A stretch of 15,596 nt of DNA, taken from an uncultured Sulfitobacter sp. (GTDB lineage: Bacteria; Pseudomonadota; Alphaproteobacteria; Rhodobacterales; Rhodobacteraceae). Both the position numbers and the translations under genes were made by a program. The stretch is taken from positions 1 through 15,596 of the forward strand of contig CALAIJ010000270.1 of NCBI GenBank assembly GCA_937923365.1, given 5' to 3'. Shown here piece by piece: positions 6,256 through 13,209 of the stretch. Under the pieces are notes generated by a model. The model saw only the letters and a list, made by a program, of their open reading frames with translations, ran no database searches and was not told where the DNA came from. Each line of letters begins with the position of its first letter. Positions within the stretch are counted from its first letter, which is position 1.

Positions 6256-7224
6256 ATGACCGCCACCGCAGACTTTCAAGACCGCATGTTGTCGCTGGGC
6301 CTTGCCCGCGTTTCCGAGGCTGCTGCCCTCGCCTCGGCCAAGCTGGTCGGCAAGGGTGACGAAAAGGCCGCAGATCAGGCCGCCGTCAACGCAATGCGCG
6401 AACAGTTGAACCTGTTGGATATCGCCGGCGTCGTGGTCATCGGCGAAGGGGAGCGGGACGAAGCGCCCATGTTGTTCATTGGTGAGGAAGTGGGCACCGG
6501 CAATGGCCCCGGCGTCGATATCGCGCTTGACCCGCTGGAGGGCACCACGCTGACGGCCAAGGACATGCCAAACGCGCTGACAGTCATTGCGATGGGGCCG
6601 CGCGGCTCCATGTTGCATGCGCCGGACGTCTACATGGACAAGCTGGCGATTGGGCCGGGCTACAAAGAGGACGTGGTCACTTTGGACATGACCCCCGGTG
6701 AGCGGGTCAAGGCATTGGCCAAGGCCAAGAAATGCAAGCCGGCCGACATCACTGTCTGTATTCTCGAGCGTCCGCGCCACGAAGAGATGATCGCCGAAGT
6801 GCGCAGCATCGGTGCCGCCATTCGCCTGATTACTGACGGCGATGTGGCGGGCGTCATGCATTGCGCTGATCCCGGCACAGGCATCGACATGTATATGGGC
6901 TCTGGCGGGGCCCCTGAAGGGGTGCTGGCCGCAGCCGCGCTCAAGTGCATGGGCGGGCAGATGTACGGGCGGCTGTTGTTCCGCAATGATGACGAGCGGG
7001 GACGTGCCTCCAAGGCCGGCATCACCGACTTTGACCGCATCTATTCCCGCGACGAAATGGTCACCGAGGATGTGATTTTTGCCGCCACCGGCGTCACCGA
7101 CGGCAACCTTGTGCCCGGTGTCAAACGCGAGCCGGGCTGGATGACCACCGAGACGCTGATCATGCGCTCCAAGACCGGATCCGTCCGGCGGATCAATTAC
7201 CGCACGCCCGTCGAGGGCACCTGA
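6256..7224 (+). CDS. glpX: Class II fructose-1,6-bisphosphatase (GlpX)
   Basis: Hydrolyses fructose 1,6-bisphosphate to fructose 6-phosphate; some members also use sedoheptulose 1,7-bisphosphate. It serves gluconeogenesis, needed in bacteria growing on organic acids. The 322 residues match family length. Metal and phosphate-site motifs are intact: KGDEKAAD (33-40, Asp35), VIGEGERDEAPM (61-72) and the inositol-phosphatase-like LDPLEGTT (91-98, Asp92 and Glu95). Substrate-binding segments PDVYMDKLAIGPG and GSGGAPEGVLAAAALKCMGGQ follow. The start is supported by AAGGAAG 5 bp upstream of ATG. It lies upstream of recJ in the same direction and is separated from hom by the leftward two-component pair. 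Confidence 0.96.
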   Translation: MTATADFQDRMLSLGLARVSEAAALASAKLVGKGDEKAADQAAVNAMREQLNLLDIAGVVVIGEGERDEAPMLFIGEEVGTGNGPGVDIALDPLEGTTLTAKDMPNALTVIAMGPRGSMLHAPDVYMDKLAIGPGYKEDVVTLDMTPGERVKALAKAKKCKPADITVCILERPRHEEMIAEVRSIGAAIRLITDGDVAGVMHCADPGTGIDMYMGSGGAPEGVLAAAALKCMGGQMYGRLLFRNDDERGRASKAGITDFDRIYSRDEMVTEDVIFAATGVTDGNLVPGVKREPGWMTTETLIMRSKTGSVRRINYRTPVEGT

Positions 7225-7246
7225 GGGCTGCGCGCGCAGTGAGGTC

Positions 7247-7274
7247 GGGGTTTTCGGGGCCTGCCCCGAACCCC
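7247..7274. repeat. Strong GC hairpin between glpX and recJ
   Basis: TTCGGGG (7253-7259) and CCCCGAA (7264-7270) pair around a CCTG loop. Flanking GGGG (7247-7250) and CCCC (7271-7274) extend the stem past a TT bulge. No T-run follows. The sequence resembles GC-rich intergenic hairpins that I recall recurring in Rhodobacteraceae genomes. It may stabilise the glpX 3' end or attenuate read-through into recJ. Confidence 0.55.
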
Positions 7275-7309
7275 CGGGCTTGTAGAACCATTTGGAAGCA
7301 GGGGACGGT

Positions 7310-9049
7310 GTGAGTTTTCTAGGCGTTGATGCTTCTTTGACAGGACGGCGGTGGATTGGCCCCAGCGCCGATACTGAACGTGCCACTGAACTGTTGGTGC
7401 AACGCAGCGATTTGCCACAAGCGGTGTGTCAGGTACTGGCGCGGCGCGGGGTTGCCGCAGAGGACGCCGAAGCATTTCTGGCGCCATCCTTGCGTGATCT
7501 ATTGCCCGACCCGCGATCCCTGAAAGACATGGAGAAGGCCGCCACGCGGTTTCTGGCCGCCGTCAAAGCGCGCCAGCGGATTGCCGTCTTTGCAGATTAT
7601 GACGTCGATGGGGGCAGTTCCGCCGCACTTTTGCTGGTCTGGTTGCGCAGCATGGGGCGGGATGCCACCCTGTATGTGCCGGACCGCATCGACGAAGGCT
7701 ACGGACCCAATGACGAGGCGATGGCCGCCCTCGCCCGCGATCATGATCTGATCATCTGCGTCGACTGCGGCACCTTATCCCACGAGCCTGTCGCGGCGGC
7801 TAAAGGGGCGGATGTGGTTGTGCTGGATCACCACTTGGGGGGCGAAACGCTGCCCGACGCCCATGCGATCGTGAACCCCAACCGTCAAGACGAAGACGGG
7901 GCCTGTGCGCATCTATGTGCCGCCGCCGTTGTGTTTCTGATGCTGGTCGAGGCAGGACGGCAGATGCGCGAAGACGGGGCAACAGGCCCCGATCTGATGA
8001 GCCTGCTTGATCTGGTTGGGCTGGCCACGGTGGCAGACGTCGCCCCGTTGATCGGGGTAAACCGCGCGTTTGTGCGGCAAGGCCTGCGTGTGATGGCGCG
8101 GCGCGACCGCGTGGGGCTGGCGGCCCTTGCGGACACCGCGCGGATGGACACGGCCCCGACGGCCTATCACCTTGGGTTCCTGCTGGGCCCGCGTATCAAT
8201 GCGGGCGGGCGGATCGGTCAGGCCGATCTGGGCGCGCGTCTGCTGGCAACCGCAGACCCGCACGAAGCGGCAGCCTTGGCCGAACGGCTCGATACCCTGA
8301 ACACGGAACGCCGCGAGGTGGAGGCATCAGTCCGCGCTGCCGCCCTCGCACAGGCCGAAGAGCGCGGCTTTGACAGCGCGTTGGTCTGGGCGGCAGGCCC
8401 CGGCTGGCACCCGGGTGTGGTGGGCATCGTGGCCTCGCGCCTCAAGGAAGCTTCCGGGCGCCCTGCGATTGTCATCGGGCTGGAAGACGGCGTCGGCAAA
8501 GGCTCTGGCCGTTCCGTCAGCGGCATTGATCTGGGCGCGCCGATCCAACGGTTGGCCGCCGAAGGGCTGCTGGTAAAGGGTGGCGGGCACAAGATGGCTG
8601 CGGGTCTGACGGTGCGCGAAGACCAGCTAGAGCCCGCCATGGCGCGGCTTGACGCGTTGCTGGCCAAACAAGGGGCGCATCTGAAAGGGCCCTCCGATCT
8701 GGATGTGACCGGCATTCTGATGCCCGGTGCCGCCACCGTCGAACTGACAGAGCAGATCGAACAGGCGGGCCCTTTTGGTGCCTCTGCCCCTGCCCCGAGG
8801 TTCGTCTTTGCCGACATGCAGATCCGTTTCGCCAAACGTGTGGGCGAGAGCCACCTCAAGATCAGCTTTTCCGACGGGCTGGGCAGCACAATGGATGCCA
8901 TCGCCTTTGGGGCCTTCGACGGACCTTTGGGGCCTGCGCTTGAGGCCCACGGCGGCGCGCGTTTTCATCTTGCAGGGCGGCTTGACATCAACACGTGGCG
9001 CGGGCGGCAAACGGTGCAATTGCGGCTGGAGGATGCAGCAAGGGCATGA
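7310..9049 (+). CDS. recJ: Single-stranded-DNA-specific exonuclease RecJ
   Basis: A 5'-3' single-strand DNA exonuclease of the DHH superfamily acting in RecF-type recombination, mismatch repair and base excision repair. The 579 residues match E. coli RecJ in length. Metal-binding motifs are in order: DYDVDG (96-101), VDCGT (151-155), LDHH (172-175) and TVADVAPL. The DHHA1 nucleic-acid-binding part has GIVASRLKE and the GGGHKMAAG motif, followed by the C-terminal OB-like domain. The start chosen is GTG 7310 (MSFLGVDASLTGRRWIGP), preceded by AGGGGA at about 7300-7305; an in-frame TTG at 7292 would add six unlikely residues. Motif I reads DGGSS where DGATS is common, a conservative change. No key acidic or His residue is missing. 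Confidence 0.96.
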   Translation: MSFLGVDASLTGRRWIGPSADTERATELLVQRSDLPQAVCQVLARRGVAAEDAEAFLAPSLRDLLPDPRSLKDMEKAATRFLAAVKARQRIAVFADYDVDGGSSAALLLVWLRSMGRDATLYVPDRIDEGYGPNDEAMAALARDHDLIICVDCGTLSHEPVAAAKGADVVVLDHHLGGETLPDAHAIVNPNRQDEDGACAHLCAAAVVFLMLVEAGRQMREDGATGPDLMSLLDLVGLATVADVAPLIGVNRAFVRQGLRVMARRDRVGLAALADTARMDTAPTAYHLGFLLGPRINAGGRIGQADLGARLLATADPHEAAALAERLDTLNTERREVEASVRAAALAQAEERGFDSALVWAAGPGWHPGVVGIVASRLKEASGRPAIVIGLEDGVGKGSGRSVSGIDLGAPIQRLAAEGLLVKGGGHKMAAGLTVREDQLEPAMARLDALLAKQGAHLKGPSDLDVTGILMPGAATVELTEQIEQAGPFGASAPAPRFVFADMQIRFAKRVGESHLKISFSDGLGSTMDAIAFGAFDGPLGPALEAHGGARFHLAGRLDINTWRGRQTVQLRLEDAARA

Positions 9050-9074
9050 TGTGCGATTTGGCGCAACTTTTTAC

Positions 9075-9103
9075 TTGCACATATCCGCGCAAAACCCTAA
9101 TCA
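9075..9103 (+). promoter_or_regulatory. Promoter of tRNA-Glu
   Basis: TTGCAC (9075-9080) and TAATCA (9098-9103) are exactly 17 bp apart, with the predicted transcription start near 9110, a few bases before the tRNA at 9114. It lies in the 64-bp gap after recJ. Confidence 0.6.
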
Positions 9104-9113
9104 CCCGCGCAGT

Positions 9114-9188
9114 GGCCCGTTCGTCTATCGGTTAGGACGCCAGGTTTTCAACCTGGAAAGAGGGGTTCGATTCCCCTACGGGCTGCCA
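9114..9188 (+). tRNA. tRNA-Glu (anticodon UUC)
   Basis: A complete cloverleaf can be drawn. The acceptor GGCCCGT (9114-9120) pairs with ACGGGCT (9178-9184), closing with a G-U. The anticodon stem CCAGG/CCTGG (9140-9144 / 9152-9156) encloses loop TTTTCAA with anticodon TTC at 9147-9149. The T arm is AGGGG-TTCGATT-CCCCT. Discriminator G 9185 is followed by an encoded CCA (9186-9188). It reads GAA/GAG glutamate codons and in alphaproteobacteria also supplies glutamyl-tRNA for 5-aminolevulinate-independent uses such as mischarging for glutamine. Confidence 0.97.
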
Positions 9189-9194
9189 CTTCCC

Positions 9195-9200
9195 TTTTTT
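9195..9200 (+). terminator. T-run terminator after tRNA-Glu
   Basis: Six consecutive T residues begin 7 bp after the tRNA CCA end. The tRNA T-arm/acceptor structure lies directly upstream. This fits 3'-end formation of the tRNA transcript. Confidence 0.45.
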
Positions 9201-9288
9201 GCCAACCAAGTTCTCGGACGACGTCTTTGCTATGCGCTGCGCGCTATGGTTTTATGGATGCCGGAACATCTGGGATCGGGGCCTGCAT

Positions 9289-10887
9289 ATGGCGTTGGAG
9301 TTCGACTATGTGATCGTCGGCGGCGGCGCGGCGGGCTGCGTCATTGCCGCACGTCTGGCGGCCGAAAGCGACGGCACGGTTGCCTTACTTGAGCGGGGAC
9401 GCCGCGACACCAACCGCTGGATCCACATCCCCGCCACGTTTTTCAAAGCGCTGCAAAGCCGGGATGCGGATGTGATCGTCTCGGAACCGGATGAAAGCCT
9501 TGGAGGACGGCCCTTCCCCGTCCCGCAAGGCCGCGTGCTGGGGGGCGGATCATCGGTCAACGGCATGATCTATATGCGTGGCCAGGCCCAGGACTATGAC
9601 GATTGGGAAGGGCTGCACGGGTGCACGGGCTGGGGCTACCGCGATGTCCTGCCCGTCTTTCGCGCGCAAGAGCGGAACCTGCAATTTGACGACGCCTATC
9701 ACGGCCAAAGCGGGCCATTACTGGTGGACGGCCCTCCTGCCCCGCATCCCGTATCGGCGCGGATCATCGCGGCGGCAGTGCAGGCAGGTGTCCCGCCCAC
9801 GCAGGACTTTAACGGCGCGCAGCAGGAAGGTGCGGGCTGGTATCAGGTGACAGCCAGTGGCGGGCAACGGCAATCCTCGGCCTATGCGTTTCTGAGACCG
9901 CACATGCATCGCGAAAACCTGACCGTCCTGACGGGCCATTCTGTCGAGCGGATCCAGATCACCAACCGCCGCGCCACAGGTGTCGAAGCCCGCACCGCAG
10001 ACGGCGCGCAGATCACTATCCGCGCGCGACGCGAGATTATTCTGAGCGCAGGCAGCTTTCATTCCCCCAAGGTGCTGATGCTGTCGGGGATCGGACCGCA
10101 GGACGTGCTGGACCGACACGGCATTAACGTCGTGCATGCAGCGGACGAAGTGGGGCGCAACTACCAAGATCACGTCGGCACACCTGTCACCCGCCGCCTG
10201 AAGGGAGCAAAGGGCCTGCACGGGGCAGACAAAGGGCTGGCCGCACTGCGCCACGGCGCGCAATACGCGTTGTTCCGGCGGGGGTTGCTAACCTCGAACC
10301 TGCTGGATGCAGGGGCTTGCGTGGACACCAGTGGCGCGGGTCGGCCGGACGTGCAGTTCAACTTTGCCCCCTTTGCACCCGCTGGACCGGGCAAACCGCC
10401 CCTCAATTTCCATGCGCTTCAGGTGCATCCGATGACGATGCGCCCCAAATCGCGGGGACGTCTGGTCCTGCGATCTGCTGCACCGGCCGATGATCTGGTC
10501 TTTGCCGCCTCTGCCCTTGGCCACGCGGAAGACCTTGATACCCTGCGGCGCGGGGTGCGGCTGGCGCGTGAAATCTGCGCGCAAGGCCCCTTGCAGGACA
10601 TCATCGGCGAAGAAGTCTGGCCGGGGCCGGATGTCAGCACAGCCTTGGGATCAAACCGTCTGGACGACGCGATCCGCGCGCAGGCCCGTACCATCTTTCA
10701 CCCGGCAGGTACCTGCCGCATGGGCCCCACCCCCAGCGCGGTTGTGGACCTCGATCTGCGGGTAAACGGCATTGAGGGGCTGCGGGTGGCGGATTGCTCC
10801 GTGATGCCTGCACTGGTGTCGGGAAACACCAATGCGCCTACCATGATGATCGCGGATCGCGCGGCAACGGCGATCTTGCAGGCCTGA
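9289..10887 (+). CDS. GMC-family FAD-dependent oxidoreductase (alcohol/choline dehydrogenase-like)
   Basis: A 532-residue glucose-methanol-choline oxidoreductase, the length of BetA/AlkJ-type dehydrogenases. The N-terminal FAD Rossmann motif is VIVGGGAAGCVIAARL (8-23). GMC signature 1 is GRVLGGGSSVNGMIYMRG (81-98). Signature 2 is SAGSFHSPKVLMLSGIG. The C-terminal active site has HPAGTCRMG (His471) and SGNTNAPTMMIADRAA (Asn513/515). It oxidises an alcohol to an aldehyde using FAD and passes electrons to a membrane acceptor or oxygen. The substrate cannot be told, and no betaine-aldehyde dehydrogenase or choline transporter is adjacent, so betA is not assigned. In-frame starts further upstream (ATG 9232) would put unlikely residues ahead of the FAD fold. 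No convincing ribosome-binding site was seen. It starts 100 bp after the tRNA. Confidence 0.9.
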   Translation: MALEFDYVIVGGGAAGCVIAARLAAESDGTVALLERGRRDTNRWIHIPATFFKALQSRDADVIVSEPDESLGGRPFPVPQGRVLGGGSSVNGMIYMRGQAQDYDDWEGLHGCTGWGYRDVLPVFRAQERNLQFDDAYHGQSGPLLVDGPPAPHPVSARIIAAAVQAGVPPTQDFNGAQQEGAGWYQVTASGGQRQSSAYAFLRPHMHRENLTVLTGHSVERIQITNRRATGVEARTADGAQITIRARREIILSAGSFHSPKVLMLSGIGPQDVLDRHGINVVHAADEVGRNYQDHVGTPVTRRLKGAKGLHGADKGLAALRHGAQYALFRRGLLTSNLLDAGACVDTSGAGRPDVQFNFAPFAPAGPGKPPLNFHALQVHPMTMRPKSRGRLVLRSAAPADDLVFAASALGHAEDLDTLRRGVRLAREICAQGPLQDIIGEEVWPGPDVSTALGSNRLDDAIRAQARTIFHPAGTCRMGPTPSAVVDLDLRVNGIEGLRVADCSVMPALVSGNTNAPTMMIADRAATAILQA

Positions 10888-10979
10888 CGTGCTGTGGCCG
10901 TCGCGTCGGGAACAGGCGGTGTTGAGGCTACATTAGGAATGTGGCGCAAGATGCTGGGCTGAAACGAAATAAGGCAGAT

Positions 10980-11009
10980 TTGCCATATTTCAAACGCATT
11001 GTTGCCATA
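10980..11009. repeat. Direct repeat pair TTGCCATA, 22 bp apart
   Basis: TTGCCATA occurs at 10980-10987 and again at 11002-11009, two helical turns apart on the same face of DNA. This is a common arrangement for paired regulator binding. No factor can be named. Confidence 0.4.
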
Positions 11010-11216
11010 AGTGATTTCAACCTTCGGTTATGCGCCCACTTTCAATCTTCGTCTTTGTGGGCCGGATTGGGCTGTTTTTACTGGTTTTTTCCCCATTTAT
11101 CTGTATGCGGCAACGCGTAGATAGATGGCGGACGCGGAAACAGTGTGTTTCGCAGAAAGTCGCTCAAATACGGCGAAAAACTGATATGGATATGTCGAGT
11201 TATGGAATTACTGCAC

Positions 11217-11246
11217 TTGTGACCGCGGTGTGACGTAGGGTTATTC
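11217..11246 (+). promoter_or_regulatory. Weak promoter candidate for the exopolysaccharide genes
   Basis: TTGTGA (11217-11222) and TTATTC (11241-11246) are 18 bp apart. The CTAAGAAGC repeats begin two bases later and would overlap the start site, a position suited to repression. Both boxes are imperfect. Confidence 0.25.
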
Positions 11247-11279
11247 ACTAAGAAGCCCCGAGCATCGCTAAGAAGCGCC
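11246..11279. repeat. Direct repeat pair CTAAGAAGC, 20 bp apart
   Basis: CTAAGAAGC occurs at 11248-11256 and 11268-11276. With flanks the match is C-n-CTAAGAAGC-n-CC (11246-11259 and 11266-11279), 12 of 14 positions identical. The 20-bp period places both copies on one DNA face, about 100 bp before the sugar transferase start. Confidence 0.5.
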
Positions 11280-11379
11280 CAATGCCACGGGCCAGCCACA
11301 CGCCTTGCAGTACCCAATCCCGATATGCCGCGAGTGCCGGTATGAATGTATGAGTACCGATAAACCCTGGGGGGTTGTC

Positions 11380-12147
11380 ATGAAGAAGTTTAATGCTGAC
11401 GGGCCCGGATACGGCCTTTTCGATTTTGCCCCGACATCTCGTGAGATGGACGTGGCCCTTGCCGAAGGCGCGCTGCCGCCTTCCGTCACGCCCAGCGCTG
11501 CCTGGGACGCCGCGTTTGCGCGCCCTGTCGAGGCGCGCCGCCCTTACCGCAATATGGGCAAGCGCATTCTGGATGTCACCTGTGTGCTGGCCAGCGCACC
11601 TTTCACGCTACCTGTGATCGGGCTGTGCTCTTTGGCGCTTTGGGCCGAAGGTGGTGGGCCGTTCTACCGTCAGCCGCGTCTGGGCCGCGACGGGAAAGAG
11701 TTTTCAATCCTGAAGCTGCGCACGATGGTGCGTGACGCCGACAAGGTGCTCGAAGATTATCTGGCAAGCGATCCCGCCATGCGCGCCGAATGGGACAGCC
11801 TGCAAAAGCTGAAAGCCGACCCGCGCGTGACCCGCGTAGGGGCCTTCTTGCGGGCGTCATCCCTGGATGAATTGCCGCAGCTTTGGAACGTTCTCAAGGG
11901 CGACATGAGCATCGTCGGCCCCCGCCCCATGATGCCAGAGCAGGAAGACATGTATGGCGACATGCGCGCCTACAATGCCCTGCGCCCCGGCATCACCGGT
12001 CTGTGGCAGGTGTCTGCACGTAACGGCAATACCTTCCGCTACCGCAATGATGTAGACGCGGCCTATGAACGCTCACTGAGCTTCGGCAAGGACTTGCAGA
12101 TCATGCTCAAGACCATCGGCGTGGTTCTGCGCCGCACGGGGTACTGA
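11380..12147 (+). CDS. Exopolysaccharide initiating sugar transferase (ExoY/WbaP-type)
   Basis: A membrane-bound polyprenyl-phosphate sugar-1-phosphate transferase that loads the first sugar of a repeat unit onto undecaprenyl phosphate. It has 255 residues, the size of the minimal ExoY-like form without the large multi-helix N-terminus. The cytoplasmic N-terminus (1-58) is followed by KRILDV (61-66) and a hydrophobic membrane helix at about 66-88. Catalytic motifs follow: ILKLRTM (110-116), [20 protein letters not shown] (161-180) with the Asp163-Glu164 dyad, PRPM (181-184) and [14 protein letters not shown] (202-215). The start at ATG 11380 is preferred with a GGGGGG stretch just upstream, though ATG 11350 (adding ten residues) is possible. 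It heads a rightward set with the P-loop, Wzz and glycosyltransferase genes. The sugar specificity cannot be read. Confidence 0.93.
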   Translation: MKKFNADGPGYGLFDFAPTSREMDVALAEGALPPSVTPSAAWDAAFARPVEARRPYRNMGKRILDVTCVLASAPFTLPVIGLCSLALWAEGGGPFYRQPRLGRDGKEFSILKLRTMVRDADKVLEDYLASDPAMRAEWDSLQKLKADPRVTRVGAFLRASSLDELPQLWNVLKGDMSIVGPRPMMPEQEDMYGDMRAYNALRPGITGLWQVSARNGNTFRYRNDVDAAYERSLSFGKDLQIMLKTIGVVLRRTGY

Positions 12148-12159
12148 GACGATGATGCT

Positions 12160-12187
12160 TTGCCCTTGCCCCGCTCCGCACTATAAG
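12160..12187 (+). promoter_or_regulatory. Promoter candidate before the CpsD-like gene
   Basis: TTGCCC (12160-12165) and TATAAG (12182-12187) are 16 bp apart, in the 75-bp gap after the sugar transferase. The predicted start near 12194 favours the ATG at 12223 over the ATG at 12196. Confidence 0.35.
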
Positions 12188-12222
12188 TTGTTCCCATGTT
12201 CAAAAAACGAAAGGGGGATGTG

Positions 12223-13110
12223 ATGCGCGATACCTATCACTTTGATGACACCCCTACCGCAGAGACCGGCACCCAGATGGCGCAAACCCCCAGCGGGCTG
12301 CGCCACTCCATCCGCCCGCGCCGCGTGGTGGTAGAGGACGCGCAGAAGCGCGCTCTGGCGCAATCTTTTGCGACCCCGCACGAAAGCCGTTTTGTCACGG
12401 ATGCCGACGCGCCCCGTTGGGAAGATCTTGAACTGGAAGAGGCGGGCGAAAACCGTGCCATATCTTCGGCCATGCCTGTGGTCGACAGCCACCGCGACAG
12501 CCCCACTGCACGGGCCTTTGATCTGCTGCGCACCCGTCTGCGTCAGGTCACACAGGAAAACGGCTGGCGCAACATTGCCATCACAGCCCCCACATCGGGC
12601 TGCGGCAATACGTTTATGGCGACCAACCTCGCGCTGAGCCTGAGCCGCGTGCCGGGATCACGCACCGTGTTGATGGACTTCAACCTGCGTAAACCCGGCG
12701 TTGCAAAGGCCTTTGACATCGAAGCACGCGGGATGATGCGCTACTATCTGGACGGCACTGTGCCCATGGGCCGCCATCTGGTGCGCGCCAGTGAGACGCT
12801 GGCGCTTGGTCTGAACGACACGGCGGACGCAAACCCGTCGGAGACGTTGCAGGACCCGTCCACGCTGTTGACGCTGCAGAAGATGCGTGCGGCGCTGCGC
12901 CCCGATATGGTGATCTACGACATGCCGCCAATGCTGGGGCACGACGACGTCTCGGCCTTCCTGCCGCAGCTGGACGGTGTTCTACTGATCTCTGACGGTA
13001 CGCAAACCATGTCGCGCCAACTGGTCGAATGCGAGCGTATGCTGGACAACCGCGTCCCGCTGCTGGGGGTCGTGCTGAACCGCGCGCGCAGCAACTCGAT
13101 CACGCAGTAA
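12223..13110 (+). CDS. CpsD/CapB-like P-loop protein, probable degenerate tyrosine kinase
   Basis: A 295-residue protein of the bacterial tyrosine-kinase/ParA-like fold that partners Wzz proteins. A low-complexity N-terminus (1-92) precedes the ATPase domain. The oligomerisation motif ExxRxxR is altered to RAFDLLR (97-103). Walker A reads APTSGCGNTF (122-131), with Asn129 in place of the nucleotide-binding Lys (codon AAT). Walker A' is LMDFNLRKP (150-158), with Asp152 kept but Asn154 where Asp is usual. Walker B is VIYDMPP (230-236), with Asp233 kept. The C-terminus NRARSNSITQ lacks the tyrosine cluster that is autophosphorylated in active kinases. ATP-dependent kinase activity is therefore doubtful; a structural or regulatory partner of the adjacent Wzz is more likely. 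AAGGGGGA (12211-12218) fixes the start at ATG 12223 rather than 12196. Confidence 0.85.
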   Translation: MRDTYHFDDTPTAETGTQMAQTPSGLRHSIRPRRVVVEDAQKRALAQSFATPHESRFVTDADAPRWEDLELEEAGENRAISSAMPVVDSHRDSPTARAFDLLRTRLRQVTQENGWRNIAITAPTSGCGNTFMATNLALSLSRVPGSRTVLMDFNLRKPGVAKAFDIEARGMMRYYLDGTVPMGRHLVRASETLALGLNDTADANPSETLQDPSTLLTLQKMRAALRPDMVIYDMPPMLGHDDVSAFLPQLDGVLLISDGTQTMSRQLVECERMLDNRVPLLGVVLNRARSNSITQ

Positions 13111-13140
13111 ATAGGGGTTTCGCCCCACTCTTGCCCTATT
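13110..13140 (+). terminator. Hairpin after the CpsD-like gene
   Basis: AATAGGG (13110-13116) and CCCTATT (13134-13140) form a 7-bp stem around a 17-nt loop, starting on the last base of the stop codon. An alternative inner hairpin GGGG-TTTCG-CCCC (13114-13126) is possible. Only CTTCT follows. It may attenuate transcription between the P-loop and wzz genes rather than stop it fully. Confidence 0.35.
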
Positions 13141-13209
13141 CTTCTGATTTGAGCAAAACTGAGCGCGTGGGCTTTTGCCTGCGCGCACTAACGTGAGGTA
13201 AGCTTGGCC

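Larger units (their letters stand above)
10888..11379. other. Long AT-richer leader upstream of the exopolysaccharide genes
   Basis: About 490 bp with no convincing gene, visibly AT-richer than its surroundings, especially 10960-11220. It contains a short hairpin CTACATT-AGG-AATGTGG (10928-10944, one G-U) that may end the GMC transcript. Two pairs of direct repeats and a weak promoter candidate are listed separately. A 67-codon open frame (11030-11233) with a hydrophobic N-terminal stretch has no ribosome-binding site and is not called. The region most likely carries the control sites of the exopolysaccharide cluster. Confidence 0.6.

Noticed and set aside
6202..7386. A 394-codon minus-strand frame over glpX
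   Set aside because: It is the antisense shadow of glpX, whose catalytic motifs and ribosome-binding site are all on the plus strand.
9114..9288. tRNA-Glu as an integration site of a mobile element
   Set aside because: No integrase gene and no repeated copy of the tRNA 3' end were seen downstream in the window.
9289..10887. Naming the GMC gene betA (choline dehydrogenase)
   Set aside because: The family signatures fit many alcohol dehydrogenases, and no betB, betI or choline transporter gene is adjacent.
11030..11233. A 67-codon frame with a hydrophobic segment in the exopolysaccharide leader
   Set aside because: No ribosome-binding site and no recognisable family, and it lies in an AT-richer regulatory region. 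The single hydrophobic stretch is not enough to call a gene.
11305..11379. An N-terminal extension of the sugar transferase with a CxxC motif (ICRECRYEC) suggestive of a zinc site
   Set aside because: It requires a TTG start without a ribosome-binding site and lies in non-coding-like sequence. The family's cytoplasmic N-terminus fits the ATG at 11380.
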